From positions 28,271,903 through 28,335,902 of the forward strand of contig NC_063152.1 of the NCBI RefSeq assembly GCF_020921035.1: 64,000 nucleotides of DNA, in the 5' to 3' direction. The translations under genes were made by a program, and so were the position numbers. Under the pieces are notes generated by a model. It had not been told where the DNA came from and did no database searches. It saw only the letters and a list, made by a program, of their open reading frames with translations. This document shows positions 1-16,800 of this stretch, one piece after another (within the stretch, counting starts at the first letter, position 1; every line of letters starts with the position of its first letter). The stretch is from Rhodamnia argentea. Lineage: Eukaryota; Streptophyta; Magnoliopsida; Myrtales; Myrtaceae.

Positions 1-2093
1 TGGTACGGCTCAGAGCTCCTGGGAATCGCGGCCTCGCTCTTCCGGTCGCCGGCGAGCGCCGAAGCGCCGGCAGGGGAGTTGGAGCTCGCTGGGGATGGAT
101 CGGGAGCTTTTGATCGGAGCCTAGTGGTTGAAACCATAAAGCAGGACTACCAGAGGTCCTACTTCGTCACAGGTGCGTGATTCTGCTCCTGCCTCTTCAT
201 GGATGACTTGGCCACATTGTATGTCTACCTGATTTCCCTTTCGATGGATAGTGCCCACAAGTAGTCACTTCAAAACGTTTTGTAGAACGACATGATTCGA
301 TGAGGATTGTCTCAATTCGCATGTTAAATTGAGTGTCTGCCCTGCTATTTTTAAAGCCTGAGCTATTTGGCAACGACTAAAGGGGGCTTGTTGGCTTGAT
401 TGGTCTCAGCATATAGAATTGGCATAGAACATATTCTAGATTTGTCTGTTCAAAACTGAGGTTGTCATGGCAAACTTCCATTAAGCCTGAGCTATTTGGC
501 AACGACTAAAGTGGGCTTGTTGGCTTGATTGGTCTCTGCATATAGAATTGGCAAAGAACATATTCTAGATTTGTCTGTTCAAAACTGAGGTTGTCATGGC
601 AAACTTCCATTAGCAGTGTACATATTCTAATGCCTCTGAAGGAAAAAGTGGTTATGAAACCAACTCAGGTCTAACTTCTAAGTCTAACGTTTGGTGATTG
701 AAGAACTGGGCTTACCCTTTACAAATTTTGCATGCTTATGAACCTCGCAGATGAGTGCTTTATTAGACAATATTGAGTGTGAATTTATACTTCTCTTTAC
801 ACTCTGGCAGAACCAGCAGGAAATGCCATGGAGTATTCCTTTTTTTTTTATGCTTTGGTTGACTGTAGTGATTATCTTGCTATTCTCTTTCCGAAGTCAG
901 TTTCCAGAGGACTACGATAGTCCTCTGTTTCTGGTGTTTAGTCTCTTCACTGCATACTTTATAGCCACGAGTCCGAATTTTCAAAGACCCCTCATTACCT
1001 AATCTTCAGTTTTGATAGCGAACTGAATGGGTCTTACCAACTGAAGCCCCAGTAACAGAAAAGATAATAAGAGTTCCTATCAGTTCAGCCCTGAAGGTGT
1101 GCAATTGCTTGTGTCCGATATAGGTGTAGAGATGTCATGCATACAGAATAGCGAAAGTACTAATATCAGTTATATTACCACGCTTGTCAAATCAGATTGT
1201 AATGTGGGAAACAGGTGAGGTGTCGATCACATGAGAAAAATAGGATTCAGAATGGTATAGAGGCATGTTTCCAGTTTCAGTGTTCCTGGTGGATTTATTT
1301 GTCTTTAAATTCAAATTCTCCAACTTTGTTTTGATCTATGTCTGCATGATTTAAGAATCTTTGGTCAAGCTTACGTGCCTTCTGCATTGATTAGGAAACC
1401 TCACACTCCATGTTTATGAAGAGGATTGTGAATTTGCTGACCCAGCCGGTTCCTTTAGAGGGCTTCGTCGCTTCAAAAGGAATTGTACCAATTTTGGTTC
1501 ACTTATTGAGAAATCAAATATGAAGCTTACGAAGTGGGAAGATTTCGAGGTCGGCTTTCAGACATGATTAATCACCCTTCAGCAACCAGCCATGTCATCC
1601 TGATTATAGCGATTCCTAAAATTTCTGAGCTTACATCTTCTGAACATCTTGTTCTTCGTCCTCTCTAGAAGTCCAAATGATAACTTTTTCTGCATTTGGT
1701 GATCCCAGGACAAGGGAATTGGACACTGGCGTTTTAGTTGCATCTTGTCCTTCCCTTGGAGGCCCATTCTCTCTGGTACATATTGATTCATGTTATGCGC
1801 GAATGAAATATTTGCTACCTGCATTGAGGTTTTATAAGATTCGTGTGACTATATCATATTGCAGCAACTGGATACACAGAATACTTTTACGACGTGCAGT
1901 CTGGAAAAGTATGCAGGTAACATTTTAAAGGGGAGAATTACTCTCTTTATTTGTCTTGCTTCCGGTTTTAGCAACTTCTTAACTATGCAACTTTGTCAGA
2001 CACGTGGAGCATTGGAAGGTTCCCAAAATGGTGCTATTGAAGCAAATTCTAAAGCCTAGCCGATGGGCTTGGGAAAAGAAATCGGGCAGGTGA
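1..2093 (+). CDS. DUF2358 family protein, 3' part (5' end outside window)
   Basis: Five exons can be joined in frame: <1-172, 1395-1549, 1709-1775, 1865-1916 and 2000-2093, with the stop at 2091-2093. All introns are GT..AG and the phases agree. The joined protein (about 146 residues visible) runs from WYGSELLGIAASLF through DYQRSYFVTGNLTLHVYEED, FADPAGSFRGLRRFKRN, GIGHWRFSCILSFPWRPIL and ATGYTEYFYDVQSGKVCRH to a C-terminus ending KKSGR. This is the plant DUF2358 pattern, an NTF2-like fold of unknown biochemical function. Many family members are predicted to be plastid-targeted, but the N-terminus that would show this lies upstream of base 1. Intron 1 (1.2 kb) carries a tandem duplication. 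No catalytic residues are known for the family. I am confident in the family and exons, not in a function. Confidence 0.85.
354..611. repeat. 129-bp tandem duplication in intron 1
   Basis: Two adjacent copies, 354-482 and 483-611, begin AAGCCTGAGCTATTTGGCAA and differ at only a few bases (for example AAGGGGG against AAGTGGG). This indicates a recent local duplication inside the first visible intron of the DUF2358 gene. It contains no coding sequence. Confidence 0.9.
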
Positions 2094-3855
2094 AGGAATT
2101 GATTCAGATTACTTTGGTATAAGAAGCTACACAATGGAGATGAGAAACTGCCGTTTGCAAGGAAAAAGTTTGGCAGAATGAATGCAAATAGCTTATCTAG
2201 TATATGTACAAAGTTTAAGATTATCAAGTGGCAGTGTACAACATATTCAATTGGAACGTTTTCAACTTGATTTGGTTCTTCTCAATATTAAAAGCTTGTT
2301 AGGCCCATAGATTGTTCTTTAATTTGATCTCTTCCCTTGCAATACATCTTGCTCACATTATACTTGAATAGAATGATGTAAACTATGATTCTATAGTTTG
2401 TAGGAGTGCCGTGATTTAAACCTGCAATTGTCATGCAGAATCCCGTCAATTGTATTTTGCGGTTCTCGGTAACTATATCTCGAAAAGTTATAACCATTCG
2501 AGCTGGTCGATGTTTTCAACGTTCTGTATGCAAACTAGTCTACCCCAACCATAATTACATGAATACTAGTTATAGGTCGCATACTGATGTTCTTTTTGAG
2601 TTTTGATTGTGTTGTGGAGCAGTTTTGCTGCGTGCCATCATCATCGAAATTAACTACTGGAGCTGCTCCAAGAAATACAGAAATCAAGCCTTGTGATAGT
2701 TCATACTTCTTGTCTTTCAGCAGACTTAGATCAGGAAAAGTGACGAGATCACAATAGACAGACATCAAGTGAGAAGTGGCTGGTACTCGGGCGGAAAGAA
2801 ATAAGTGATTATGAGGATGTTCGGTTAGCCATACGGATGGACTTAAAGATGGTGGAATTCAAATGCTCGAATCGGTTAGAACGTCACTTTTTCAAGACGC
2901 GCTTACAATGAAGGCGTGCGGTGGAACTCGGTACAAGTCACTAATACTATTTTCGATTTCGAGCTAGGTGCCATCTCTCGTACCTCGTATCAATCCCCAC
3001 CACACTAAATTTAATTCGTCTCTTGATACACAAGTCTAAGCTACCAACCAACCAACGAAGCCTTTCGCTGTCCAATTGGCCACCCCGATTGAATGGTTCG
3101 TCCCTGCTCATTTACTCCCTTGGCTCGTCTATTGATTGGACGTCATTGCATTAGGCCTCCTTGACTTTCCAGACTGTCTATATAGCAAATGGGCAACGAG
3201 GAGACCGCGTTTACCATTCCTCTCTCTCGCAGAAGTGCTCGATGTGATTTGGCAAGCAAAATCGAACACTCAAATGCACAAAAGTCTTCGACCCAAAAAA
3301 AAAAGTGCAAAAGTCGTGAAATGGTCGGGCGGGATACAAAATTTGTGTCGTTTGGGAAAATTCCCAAGAATGTCCGACTTGTATTTTTTAAATACTGGTT
3401 TCATTTTCCTGAAGTTAGATCTAACGCTTTATATGTACATATATTTCCAGAGAGGACGCCACATTTACGCCAGAAATCAAAGCAAAGGGAAGTCAATTTT
3501 GGTCACGGGGTTAACCAGGCTTTTCCAGTTCAAAAGGTCAGACACGTGCTGCTCCTTTCCCCACTCATGCGAACATTCAAATAATTTTAGGCCGAAATTG
3601 GGACGAAGAAAAGAAGAAACCCACAAGAAAAATAATAAAGTAGAAGTGTCAAAACGTCTACTTTCACACCTACCGACACGGACTCTTGACTCGACCTCCC
3701 CCCCCAAAATTTACGCTCCTCGCTCTTCCTCATCCCTCCCTCCCTCTCCTTCAGCTCCAGCTCCAGCTTTTCCCAAGAAATCCGCCTCTCCTAATCCGGG
3801 CCGATTCGGGTCGGGTCGTCTCAACCGGGGGCCCCTCCCGCCCTCGCGCTCGTCG
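2094..3855. other. Intergenic: DUF2358 3' flank and MPK4 5' flank
   Basis: I see no supportable gene here. The stretch should hold the 3' UTR of the DUF2358 gene and the promoter and 5' UTR of the MAP kinase gene. An open frame runs from 3136 into the kinase first exon, but its upstream part has no family similarity and reads like open non-coding sequence. The last 200 bases are pyrimidine-rich (runs of CCCTCCCTC type), as is common in plant 5' leaders. No convincing TATA box was found close to the start codon. Confidence 0.6.
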
Positions 3856-7879
<4,024 letters not shown>

Positions 7880-8652
7880 GGATTTGCGACAGGTTGTCGC
7901 TTCATCTACTAATGTTCTAAAAAAAATGAAACAAGAATGCTGTAGATAGCATAGATTTGAGGTTTTCTAGACAGTTGGACAAAAGTTTTTTCAGCTTTAT
8001 TGGATGGCTATGTATGCTTATAATGTTCGACTTGTTCAATGGAACCAATGAGAATAGGTCTTCGGCTTGAGGCTTCTTTTGGCTGTGAAGAGCTGTGACA
8101 CCAAGGTGGCCCCTGTTGTTCCTTGTGCTAAAGCATATTCTTAGGGTTTGAAGCCACAACTTTGCTTGCCTGGGACCTTTTCTCTGTTTCTGCTGGTGAT
8201 GTCCAAGAATATCTGTTTGGTTTTCAGTAGTCTGCTTAGGTTTAGTAGAATGAAGCAACTGTAGATTGTTGAGTTATATTTCATTTCAGTTGGAATGCGA
8301 TGCAAAGTCTTATTAGGACAACGCATTGGATTCCTCCGTATCTATATATATAGAAGAGTTGGTCCCTGTCGGTCCATCTAGAATCTAAATCGTAGTTTGT
8401 AAGGATCCGAACCCTTGCCAAACCCTTGCCAAACGGAGACTACTAACTAGCAACTTCTTCGGTTCAAAAGTGAATACGGATATACAAACTGAACTTAACC
8501 GATCCCCACATGTTCATGCCCCAAAGAGCCGATCATAGTTCGTAACCATTTTCTCAGGTTCTCATTCAAACACAGAACATGCAAATTTGGCATTCAGTGA
8601 TCTGGGCTTTAAGCATACAACGACTAGCCCTTCGGTTCACTGCACATGAGAA
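7880..8652. other. Convergent 3' flanks of MPK4 and the first GH28 gene
   Basis: The two genes end towards each other, so this 773-bp stretch must hold both 3' UTRs and polyadenylation signals. I see no additional gene. A CAAACCCTTGC motif is directly repeated near 8410-8432. Confidence 0.6.
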
Positions 8653-11192
8653 TCATGCATGGTTGCCCCTATAAATGCACTTCTTGAACGTCACTCCATC
8701 GATCGGGAGACTCGCCTCTGGGAAATGGCATGTCGTGGTTTCCTCCGGTAACATGCCACAAGGTTGAGGCGTGACCCCGCTTGTGATCCCATGTACGTTG
8801 CTGCATGTCCACGGCTCCTCTTTGGACTTAGGGGCCATCGTGATGGTCGCATTAGATATGCAAATTCCGGTGAACGGGTCCCCCTGGATCCCCTTGAACT
8901 GAGCTGCCATGGTCACGTTCTCGGCCACAATATCCCGGTAATTGATCCCGCTGACCATGGGTCGGGCCTTTGGGTTGTAGTGCTTATCCGGGTGTGAACC
9001 GTAATTGCCGTCCATCCAGAAGGCCCATTTCATGGTGTGCATCTTCATTCCCTTCACATAAATATCCTTCACATATCCTCCCCTGCCCAAAGCAGTCTTG
9101 ATCCTGATCCCGGACTCGGTGTTGATGGCCGTGATGTCTTCGGCTCGGACGTCTTCGATTCCGCCGGACATCTCGCTTCCGAGAGCGATCATCGCGCTGT
9201 ATGGGGAAATGCACGTGAGCCGTCGGATCACGAGCTGCCTGGTCGGCATTCCATACGAGATGCCGTACTCATCCCAACCACTCTTCACGGCCACGCAATC
9301 ATCTCCGGAGACGATGTGGACGTCTTCGATCCTAGTATTAGTGCACGAATCTGAACACACCATTAAAAACCATTAGCAAGCAAGGAGACTAACATTTACC
9401 AACAGACGGTGGGAAAATTTATTAGCTGCCTCCCGAAATAGAGCTGGTACTAACTTTCGACAGTACGCTAGCACCAGTAATGACCTCAAACCTCGGTATG
9501 GGGAATCATGGGTCCAGCAATAAATTTGAGTTTGCAGCTCTTTTTTTTTCCCTAACAAATTTAATGGCTTGAAGTTGTAGCGGAGAAACATCACCTGGGT
9601 CAATCCCATCGGTGTTGGGAGATTTGACTGGAGCAAGGATCGTTATCCCTTGAATGACAATGTCACTGCAACTCGAAATTAACACGAAAACAAGCTCGAT
9701 CATCAACGTTTCCTTGAATATAAGAACAGCAAACGACCCATAAAGAAAAGAGAAAAGGGCCTAGAGGGACTTAATTGTTCGTATTAACAAGAAGGAATTG
9801 GGAAATAACCTGCTGTAAACAGGATGGACGGTCCAAAATGGCGAGTTGAGCAGAGTCAAATTAGAGATCTGAACAGAGCGGGAGTGCATGATCTCGATCA
9901 GGTGAGGGCGGGTGTATTTCAAGCTGCCCTGGTGGAACTTCGTCCACCAAACACCACCCTGACCATCGATCTTCCCATTGTCCCCTGCACGAAACAGAAA
10001 ATGCGAAAACAGGGTCACCTCAAAGGGTAACCTCCAAATCTATCTTTATGCAAACCCAAGTGCAGAAGTTCAAGCGATGCTTTTAAAGATTGGTTTTTGA
10101 AGCTACCAGTGATGATCACATCAGTGAGGTTGGTCCCGAATATGAAGCTCATGTACCTCCCTCCCGGTGCTTCCCTCCCATGGCCGTATGACGGCAAAGG
10201 TTCGCCCAGTGGCCAATCTCTTATGTCCTTCAAGCGTTCGACGAAATTTTATCAGAGAAAACCTCCGTCCTCTTTTGCTTTCAAGAAAACACAATTACAT
10301 ATACTGAAGCCAATTATTACTTCCCTACGCACGCTATCCAAAAAGTATTGCGCCATTCCAAAAAAAAAAAAAAATTCCCTTTTTTTATTTTATGTTTAGC
10401 CAAAAAATGAAAGGCAAGAAGCCATTTTCTTTGGATGCTGTTCTTATTCTATGACTGCCTTGTTCCTCTCAATGACATCAGACAAAAACGGTCCGTCCAA
10501 CAAACAAACCCATCGCCTGCGGTTTCGTGGGAACAAGGATGTAGTTGCTAAACTATACCCAAAAAAAGAAAAGAGAAGAGAAGAGAATAAAATAAGAAAA
10601 GAGAGAAACCTGGGAAGCAAGAAGAACGGCTTGCCTATGCAAGTAGAGAGTGAAGTGGCTGGTCAAGTTGAAAGTCCCCGTCAACCACCTCCCGGCGGGG
10701 ACGTAGAGCAAGCCCCCGCCCACGGCGGAGTACCGGCTGAGATGGGCGATCGCCGCCGCGAATGCCCTCGTGTTCAGCGTCTTCCCGTCGCCGATCGCCC
10801 CGAACTCCGTCACGGAGGCACTGTGAGCTCTGCAGCTCATTGCGCTGTACTCGAAGGTGTTGAAACTCTTCACGTCCCTGCCCTGGGCTCCACCCAGAAT
10901 TGCCACGAACGCCGCGATGAATGCCCATAAGGTTACTCTCTTAATCACCTGCGTATGAAGAACACCAGAAAAAAGAAATGAATTCTTTCTCTCATTCTTC
11001 TATTTCTCTTTCTAGTGGGTTGCAGAACCCGGTCGAAAGAAACATTTTTTGGGTGTGAAACCTGATGAACTTGAAGATCAAGACTCAAGTTCAGAAGAAC
11101 ATAAAGTTCAAGGTATATTATTGGAAATAGACGAGAAGTTGCGGTTTTTCTTTTACCTGAGTTTCCATTGGAGACTTTGTTTTGAGCTCCAT
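8653..11192 (-). CDS. GH28 polygalacturonase-like pectin hydrolase, copy 1
   Basis: Six exons on the minus strand: 11192-11157, 10948-10610, 10227-10107, 9984-9810, 9665-9595 and 9350-8653, giving 1440 bp and 479 aa. The second exon opens with GTG, not ATG, so the start is placed in a 12-codon upstream exon (MELKTKSPMETQ) whose GT donor and phase fit. A hydrophobic signal segment follows (about residues 17-34), suggesting secretion to the apoplast. GH28 motifs: SPNTDGIDPD (domain I), SGDDCVAVKSG with the Asp pair near 264-265 (domain II), and GIRIKT near 328-333 (domain IV). The usual GHG histidine motif is replaced by SPYSAMIALGSEMSGG, as in the plant clade with At3g61490-type proteins, so classic endo-polygalacturonase activity is uncertain. 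The DUF-like FGAIGDG start of the beta-helix is present. It is tandem with a very similar gene upstream. Confidence 0.92.
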
Positions 11193-11272
11193 GTTTGGTA
11201 AAGTGTCGACTCGAGAGGTCTTTTCTTTTGCAGAGAGAAGAGATAATGCGGGCATAGCTAATTTCAGGCTCA

Positions 11273-11279
11273 TTTATAA
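11273..11279 (-). promoter_or_regulatory. Probable TATA box of GH28 copy 1
   Basis: The minus strand reads TTATAAAT about 80 bases upstream of the start codon at 11192. That leaves room for a 5' leader of roughly 50 bases. Placement is by position and consensus only. Confidence 0.55.
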
Positions 11280-11768
11280 GCTTTTGGTGACTTCCTCGGG
11301 TCCATGTGTTTCCAAAATTATTTGTTAAAAGCAAATTTCACTGTGTTCCAAGCAATTTGATGCTTGTTGTGTTTCTCAGGCGGTGTTGAGGAACATGACG
11401 ACCTGGAAGTCAGGAAACGACTTAATTCTAGGAGGTTTTCTTGCAGAAACCTTGAAATTTGAAGTTAATCATGCTAAAATGCTTGCATAAAATAGTGTGA
11501 TAATGATATGCCCTTCTTTATTTAACCTTGCAGTTCGGTCCAAGAATCAAATCATTTCAATGATAACTTTTGTTGGAATAACCCCACTCAAAGGTAAGGT
11601 ATGCGTCCGACCAAAAAAAAAAAAAACAGGTAAGGTATATATCCAAGGAAAAGTTACTGATGGTTTAATTTTAGTTTGGTCTTTCGATTTTTTGCTTTTT
11701 CTCTTTAATTCATGTTAAAAGAGTGGCAGTTTCATGCACGAAAGAGATAGAATCTTTAAAGACACACT

Positions 11769-11868
11769 AAGTATTAGCATTTAGAGTCATCTCGATTTTT
11801 TTTTATATGTTCTGCATTAAGTATTAGCATTTAGAGTCATCTCGATTTTTTTTTATATTTTCTGCATT
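11769..11868. repeat. 50-bp perfect-looking tandem duplication
   Basis: Two adjacent copies (11769-11818 and 11819-11868) share AGTATTAGCATTTAGAGTCA and the following T-run, with one visible base difference near the end (ATATGTTC against ATATTTTC). Confidence 0.9.
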
Positions 11869-13175
11869 AAGGTATTCTTACACATCGAGGAAAGATTCAC
11901 ACACAAGTTGCTACGAGGTTTTGAGATAGGAGCCAAGATAAGTGCCCTTTTTAATAACTAGTCACCTAATTGTCTTGGTTACAATCGCAACAAGCCATGC
12001 TTGAGCTTGGTGCTTACTGCTAAGTTCCACATTTAGGTGACTGATTAAGGGTCGAGACTGGTGGTGAAATTTTGCCTTAGTCACCTAATTATCTACGAAT
12101 TATGTCACTGTCAGGGGGCCTCCACCCGGTCTATCAGCGCTGCTCCCCTACAGCAAAAGTTAGCTACCCTCTGTTTCAACCACGATTAACGGCAATAAAG
12201 AAGCAACCCCTTTTTCCATTTCTTGACTTCTTGATGTTTTTTTTTTTTTTTGTCAAGATTCTTAAAACGTTTGTTGCTTTTGAAATCGCAATCCACGAAG
12301 GTATCCCTCGGTGATGAACTACTCACTGCCTGGACTGGTGGGATTGGAGGCGATAATTCTGCTAGAGCAGTTTAAGTTTTGTTTGACTCTCATCATCACC
12401 CACTCCACTTTCTCTTGAAGATTCCCGTCTTGAAGCTGCTGAAATGTCTCTCTCTGTTTCTTGCACTAGAATTGGGCTGAACTTGGTCCTTGCCTTGTGG
12501 CTCCTAGAACTCGAAACTGCAGATCTTGGTGATTTATACCCATCAGAAACAGGTCGTATAATACTTTCCTACTTGGTTTCTAGGTTCTTTCAGGCCAAGT
12601 TTTGGGGTTATCCTTTGTCTAACTCGACAAAAAGCTCATTAGTTGATATGATAGCACAATTGAGACCAGTTCATACCCTGGAAATGACGAAGATGAAGCT
12701 TGAACAGTTGAAGAGACTCTTCTTTTTCCATAAAGGAGTCATCGACGCCGTGATCACCGGAGGCTGAATATAAAGTGCAGAGTGTTTCCTCTTTCCTCCG
12801 TAATTTAACTTGTGGGTACGCTTTAGTCAGAGTATTAAATGTATTGCGAGAAAAAAACCAAGGATTGGGTGGGCTCCACAACCTTTGTTGGCCCATGTCC
12901 GCTTTCGTGACGGAGTGAACTCTTTTCTACAGTCTGGTTCGACGGAAGAGGCCGGTGGCCCAATGCAGAAAAGACAGCAGGTAGGACCTCCCAGCCCTGC
13001 CCTGCCCTGCCCTGCGGGAAATGACACTTCTTCCTCGTTTTAGGACATAAATATCAAACTGCAATTTCATGTCAATTAGAGATAAGGCTATGAATTTTAA
13101 GACTAGTTTACGAGATTAGCACGTTATGGTTGTGACAGATTCTGATCCATCATTGAGCATCACCCATTTGCTTAA

Positions 13176-13694
13176 GGGTTAATACCATGAAAAACCCTAA
13201 ACGGGTACACCTGTGACAAATTTGCCCCAAATTATTTTTTTGACCATGAAAAACCCCAAACCTGGTGCCTTGTGACAAATTTACTTCAAACTATTTTTTT
13301 GACCACCAAAAATCCTAAACTGGTATATCTGTGACAAATTTACCATAAACTAATTCTTTTGACCACAAAATACCCTAAACGGGTACACCCGTGACAAATT
13401 TACCCTGCTTAAATTGATTTAATATCACGAAAAATCTCAAATTGATAAACTCGTGACAAGCAAATGGTCAAAACTTCATACTTGGTATACCGTCAACCGC
13501 CACGTGTCACCAAATCAACAGTTTGATGATTAAATTTAACGAAAATTAACGGAGGGTAAATTTGTCACATGTGTACCAGTTTAGGGTAAATTTGTCACGT
13601 GTATACCGGTTTGAAGTTTTATGTGGTCAAAATAATAATTTGGGGTAAATTTGTCACAAGTGTACCGGTTTGAGGTTTTCCGTGGTATTAACCC
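13176..13694. mobile_element. Mutator-like MITE with 9-bp target-site duplication
   Basis: The element is flanked by the identical 9-mer TTTGCTTAA at 13167-13175 and 13695-13703. Its ends are inverted: GGGTTAATACCATGAAAAAC on the left matches the complement of the right end (ending GTGGTATTAACCC), and the similarity continues for about 70 bp each side. Each arm is built of imperfect direct repeats of about 60-65 bp carrying GTGACAAATTTACC. There is no coding capacity. A 9-bp duplication with long inverted ends is typical of non-autonomous Mutator-like elements. Confidence 0.85.
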
Positions 13695-13832
13695 TTTGCT
13701 TAAATGGGCTAGAAACCGACTTTCCATTAGTCTCACTTGGCTGTAACAAACAGAGAAAAACGAGGGGGGAAATTCAGAGAGAAGCTTTTCTATTAGAAAG
13801 GCAGATATATTGTAACATGAGTTTATGAGAAC

Positions 13833-16800
13833 TCAGAAGTAATTTATCCTGTTACTACATTGCTTGAGTTCTACTTCATCAATAGGCAGAGTATCGGCCG
13901 GAAAATCGCAAGCCGTAATCTTCTCCGGCCCCTGGTCCGGCAATGAGTCGCACGGGGGCGGCGTGACCCCACTTGTCATCCCTTGGACGTCTGTGCAAGT
14001 CCATGGGTACTTCTTGTGCTTGGCGGTCATGCCCGGCGTCACGTTCGCGATGCAAATTCCGGTGAATGTATCCCCCGTGATTCCGTCGAATCTAGCGGCG
14101 ACGCCGACATTTTCGGCCACCATGTCCCTATAGTTGATGTTCTGGATCACCGGGAGTGCGTTCGGATCGTAATGGCCGTCTGGATGCGATTTGTAATCGC
14201 CATCCATTTTGAAAGCCCATTTCATGGTGTGCATAGTCATCCTTTTCACATAGATGTCCTTGACATAGGCTCCTCTTCCTACGGCGGTCTTGATCCTTAT
14301 GCCCGATTCGGTGTCGATGGCGACAATGTCTTCAGCTCTAATGTCTCGGATTCCTCCGGACATTTCGCTGCCGAGGGCGATGGTAGCACTGTAGGGCGAA
14401 ATGCACGTGAGCCTTCGGATCACGAGTTGCTGCGTCGGCATTCCAAAAGCGATGCCGTACTCGCCCCATCCGCTCTTGACCGCGACGCAATCATCCCCTG
14501 AGACTATGTAGCAGTCTTCTATCCTCACATTTGTGCATGAATCTGAGCTTTGCATAAGCAAGAGCATCAATCAGAAACAGCTAGTTTGTTGTTAAAACTT
14601 GCATTTGAAGGCTTACAAAATTGAAACTCATGTTAATCTCAGTAGCCGAGGAAGGCAAAAAGAAATTTGCTGCTGGCCTAGGAAAAAGAATGGGCGAACC
14701 TGGATTGATCCCGTCGGTGTTCGGGGACTTGACCGGGGCGAGAATGGTGATGCCTTGCACAAGAATGTTACTGCAATAACCATTTGTTGGTTAGTTTGTC
14801 ACATTTGCCGAATATGAAACACAAGAATTTCGATGCCAAAAGGCCAAAGAAGGCAAAAAAAAAACTGGTGAGATTGTACCTGCTATAGACAGGGTGAACA
14901 TTCCAGGATGGTGAATTGAGGAGGGTCAAGTTCGAGATCTGGATGGTATCGGAGTACATGAACTCGATCAGGTAGGGGCGGGTGTATTTCAGCTTGCCGC
15001 CATGGAACTTCTGCCACCAGAAGGCGCCTTGACCGTCGATAGTCCCATTGTCCCCTGGTTCAAAGAGGCTGTGATGAGCAAATGGGGGAGACTGTACGAA
15101 GCCAATCTGAGAGCGAAAATGACGAAATTAAAGAGAAATTAAGCGAGTGGGATTCACCGGTGACGATAACATCAGTGAGATTGGTGCCGAAGACGAGGCT
15201 TTGATACCTCCCGGCAGCTGCATCCCTTCCTCTGCCATAGGATGGCAATGGTTTGAGCACAGGCCACTCTGTCATGTCCTATACACCCCCCAGAGCACAG
15301 AACTTTTTGCAGTTAGAATATGCGCAGGACATTAAGCGCTACTTGGGCTAGTTTTTCCCTTGTTAAAGATGGTGCGAGAACTCGATAAACTAGAGACTCA
15401 TGACGTACTCGACCAGTTCGCGGAGCGACGGTTTGTGCACCGTAAAAGATTACCGGTTCATCGCTCTTAATGGCACCTCTAAAGTTTGCCCCATTGGACT
15501 TTCTAACATGAGATGGTGTCGAAATGGAACTAAGCTAAGCTGGAACTTGCAGGCCTTGGTTGAATCTGAGTATTACTTAATTTTTTTTTTTTTTGGACAC
15601 AAACCTTATCCACACCCCCGCTCAGATTTACCACTTCCCCCGAAGAGCAGAAAACAACATGAACTCAGATCTTTTCTAGCGGAGCGCATCTCTACGAATT
15701 CTCCGATAGCCGCCGATCCGTCACTCGAGGAACCAAAGAAAAAGCGAAAAACACCTTCTGTGAATTAGCTATGTACGAGGAATAGGAAACGTGGTAAAGG
15801 AAACATTGAATAAGGTGGAGACCAGTATACAAAGCTTTTTCTAAAATGTTTTCACTTGGCCGAATATCGCTAATATGGATATAGGCCGCCCTATGTCGCG
15901 CGATTGACACTAATGTGCACAAAATTTTAAATATTTTTTAAATATTTTTAATATTTTCTTTTTTTTTGTTGGTTTTTTGCATTTTGGCCAGTGGGGGCCA
16001 CCAAGCTCTTGCCTGGCCGTTGGCTCAACACTCTTTGGTTCCGGCGAGGGCTCGCTAGAGGCCGGCAATGGCCTGGGCCTTCACCCGACCAAAATAAAAA
16101 AAGAGAAAAACCAAACTAAAAAGAACAGTAATAAAAATTTGTGAAATATGTTCACATCAACGTCGTTGTGTCACGTAAGACAGTTATCCATGTTAGTGAT
16201 TTTCGGCCAAAATTGGCCAGATGGAATCAATTGATACAAATGTGATTGGTTTATGACTAAATTCGCTCAATTAAAAAGTTTATAACTGAATTCATATCAA
16301 AGCAATAGATTTAGAATTTTTTTTTTTTTTTGGATACCTTTTCCCAGATTTCATCCCGTCGCACATCATTTAATGTGAAAGTGAAGTCATGAGTTATACG
16401 GATCCCCTCCCCAGCAACATTAACAGCATAACTTTTGTTGTGGTAACCTTAACAATAGCTGGAGATTTTCACTTCCTTTGGTTGACTTTTATTGACCGTC
16501 GGTTTCAGGCCATTAAATCCGTTTTAAATGACTCTAACGAGATCCCCCCCTAGAAACGACCAACAGTTTTCGAGCAAAATCAGCCTAAAAAGACGGCACG
16601 AGTCACCCACGGCCACGGGCCACCCACAGATGAATTGAATAACCAACCTGAGAAGCCAGGAGAACGGCGTCGCGGTGGAGGTAGAGCGTGAAGTGGCTGA
16701 CGAGGCTGAAGCTCCCCGTCAGCCACCTCCCCGCGGGGACGTACAGCTGGACGCCGCCGTCGGACGCGAACTGGCTCAGCTGATCCACGGCGGCCTGGAA

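Larger units (their letters stand above)
11193..13832. other. Intergenic between the two GH28 genes
   Basis: This 2.6-kb stretch contains the promoter of copy 1, a 50-bp tandem duplication (11769-11868), a 519-bp Mutator-like MITE (13176-13694) and the 3' flank of copy 2. A CCCTG pentamer is repeated around 12998-13015. I see no supportable gene; short open frames here lack family similarity and codon bias. Confidence 0.6.

Noticed and set aside
3136..3855. Long open frame upstream of and in frame with the MAPK first exon
   Set aside because: The upstream part shows no kinase or other family similarity. All MPK4-type proteins begin close to the ATG at 3856, so it is most likely 5' leader and promoter.
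8764..9376. Open frames on the + strand opposite the GH28 exons (also 13864-14501)
   Set aside because: They are antisense shadows of a well-supported conserved exon and have no family similarity.
10553..10948. GH28 copy 1 starting at position 10948
   Set aside because: The codon there is GTG and is preceded by an intron acceptor. An in-frame ATG exon with a matching donor exists at 11192-11157.
13176..13694. Spaced direct repeats resembling a CRISPR array
   Set aside because: The units are degenerate, inverted between halves and flanked by a transposon-type 9-bp duplication; the genome is a plant.
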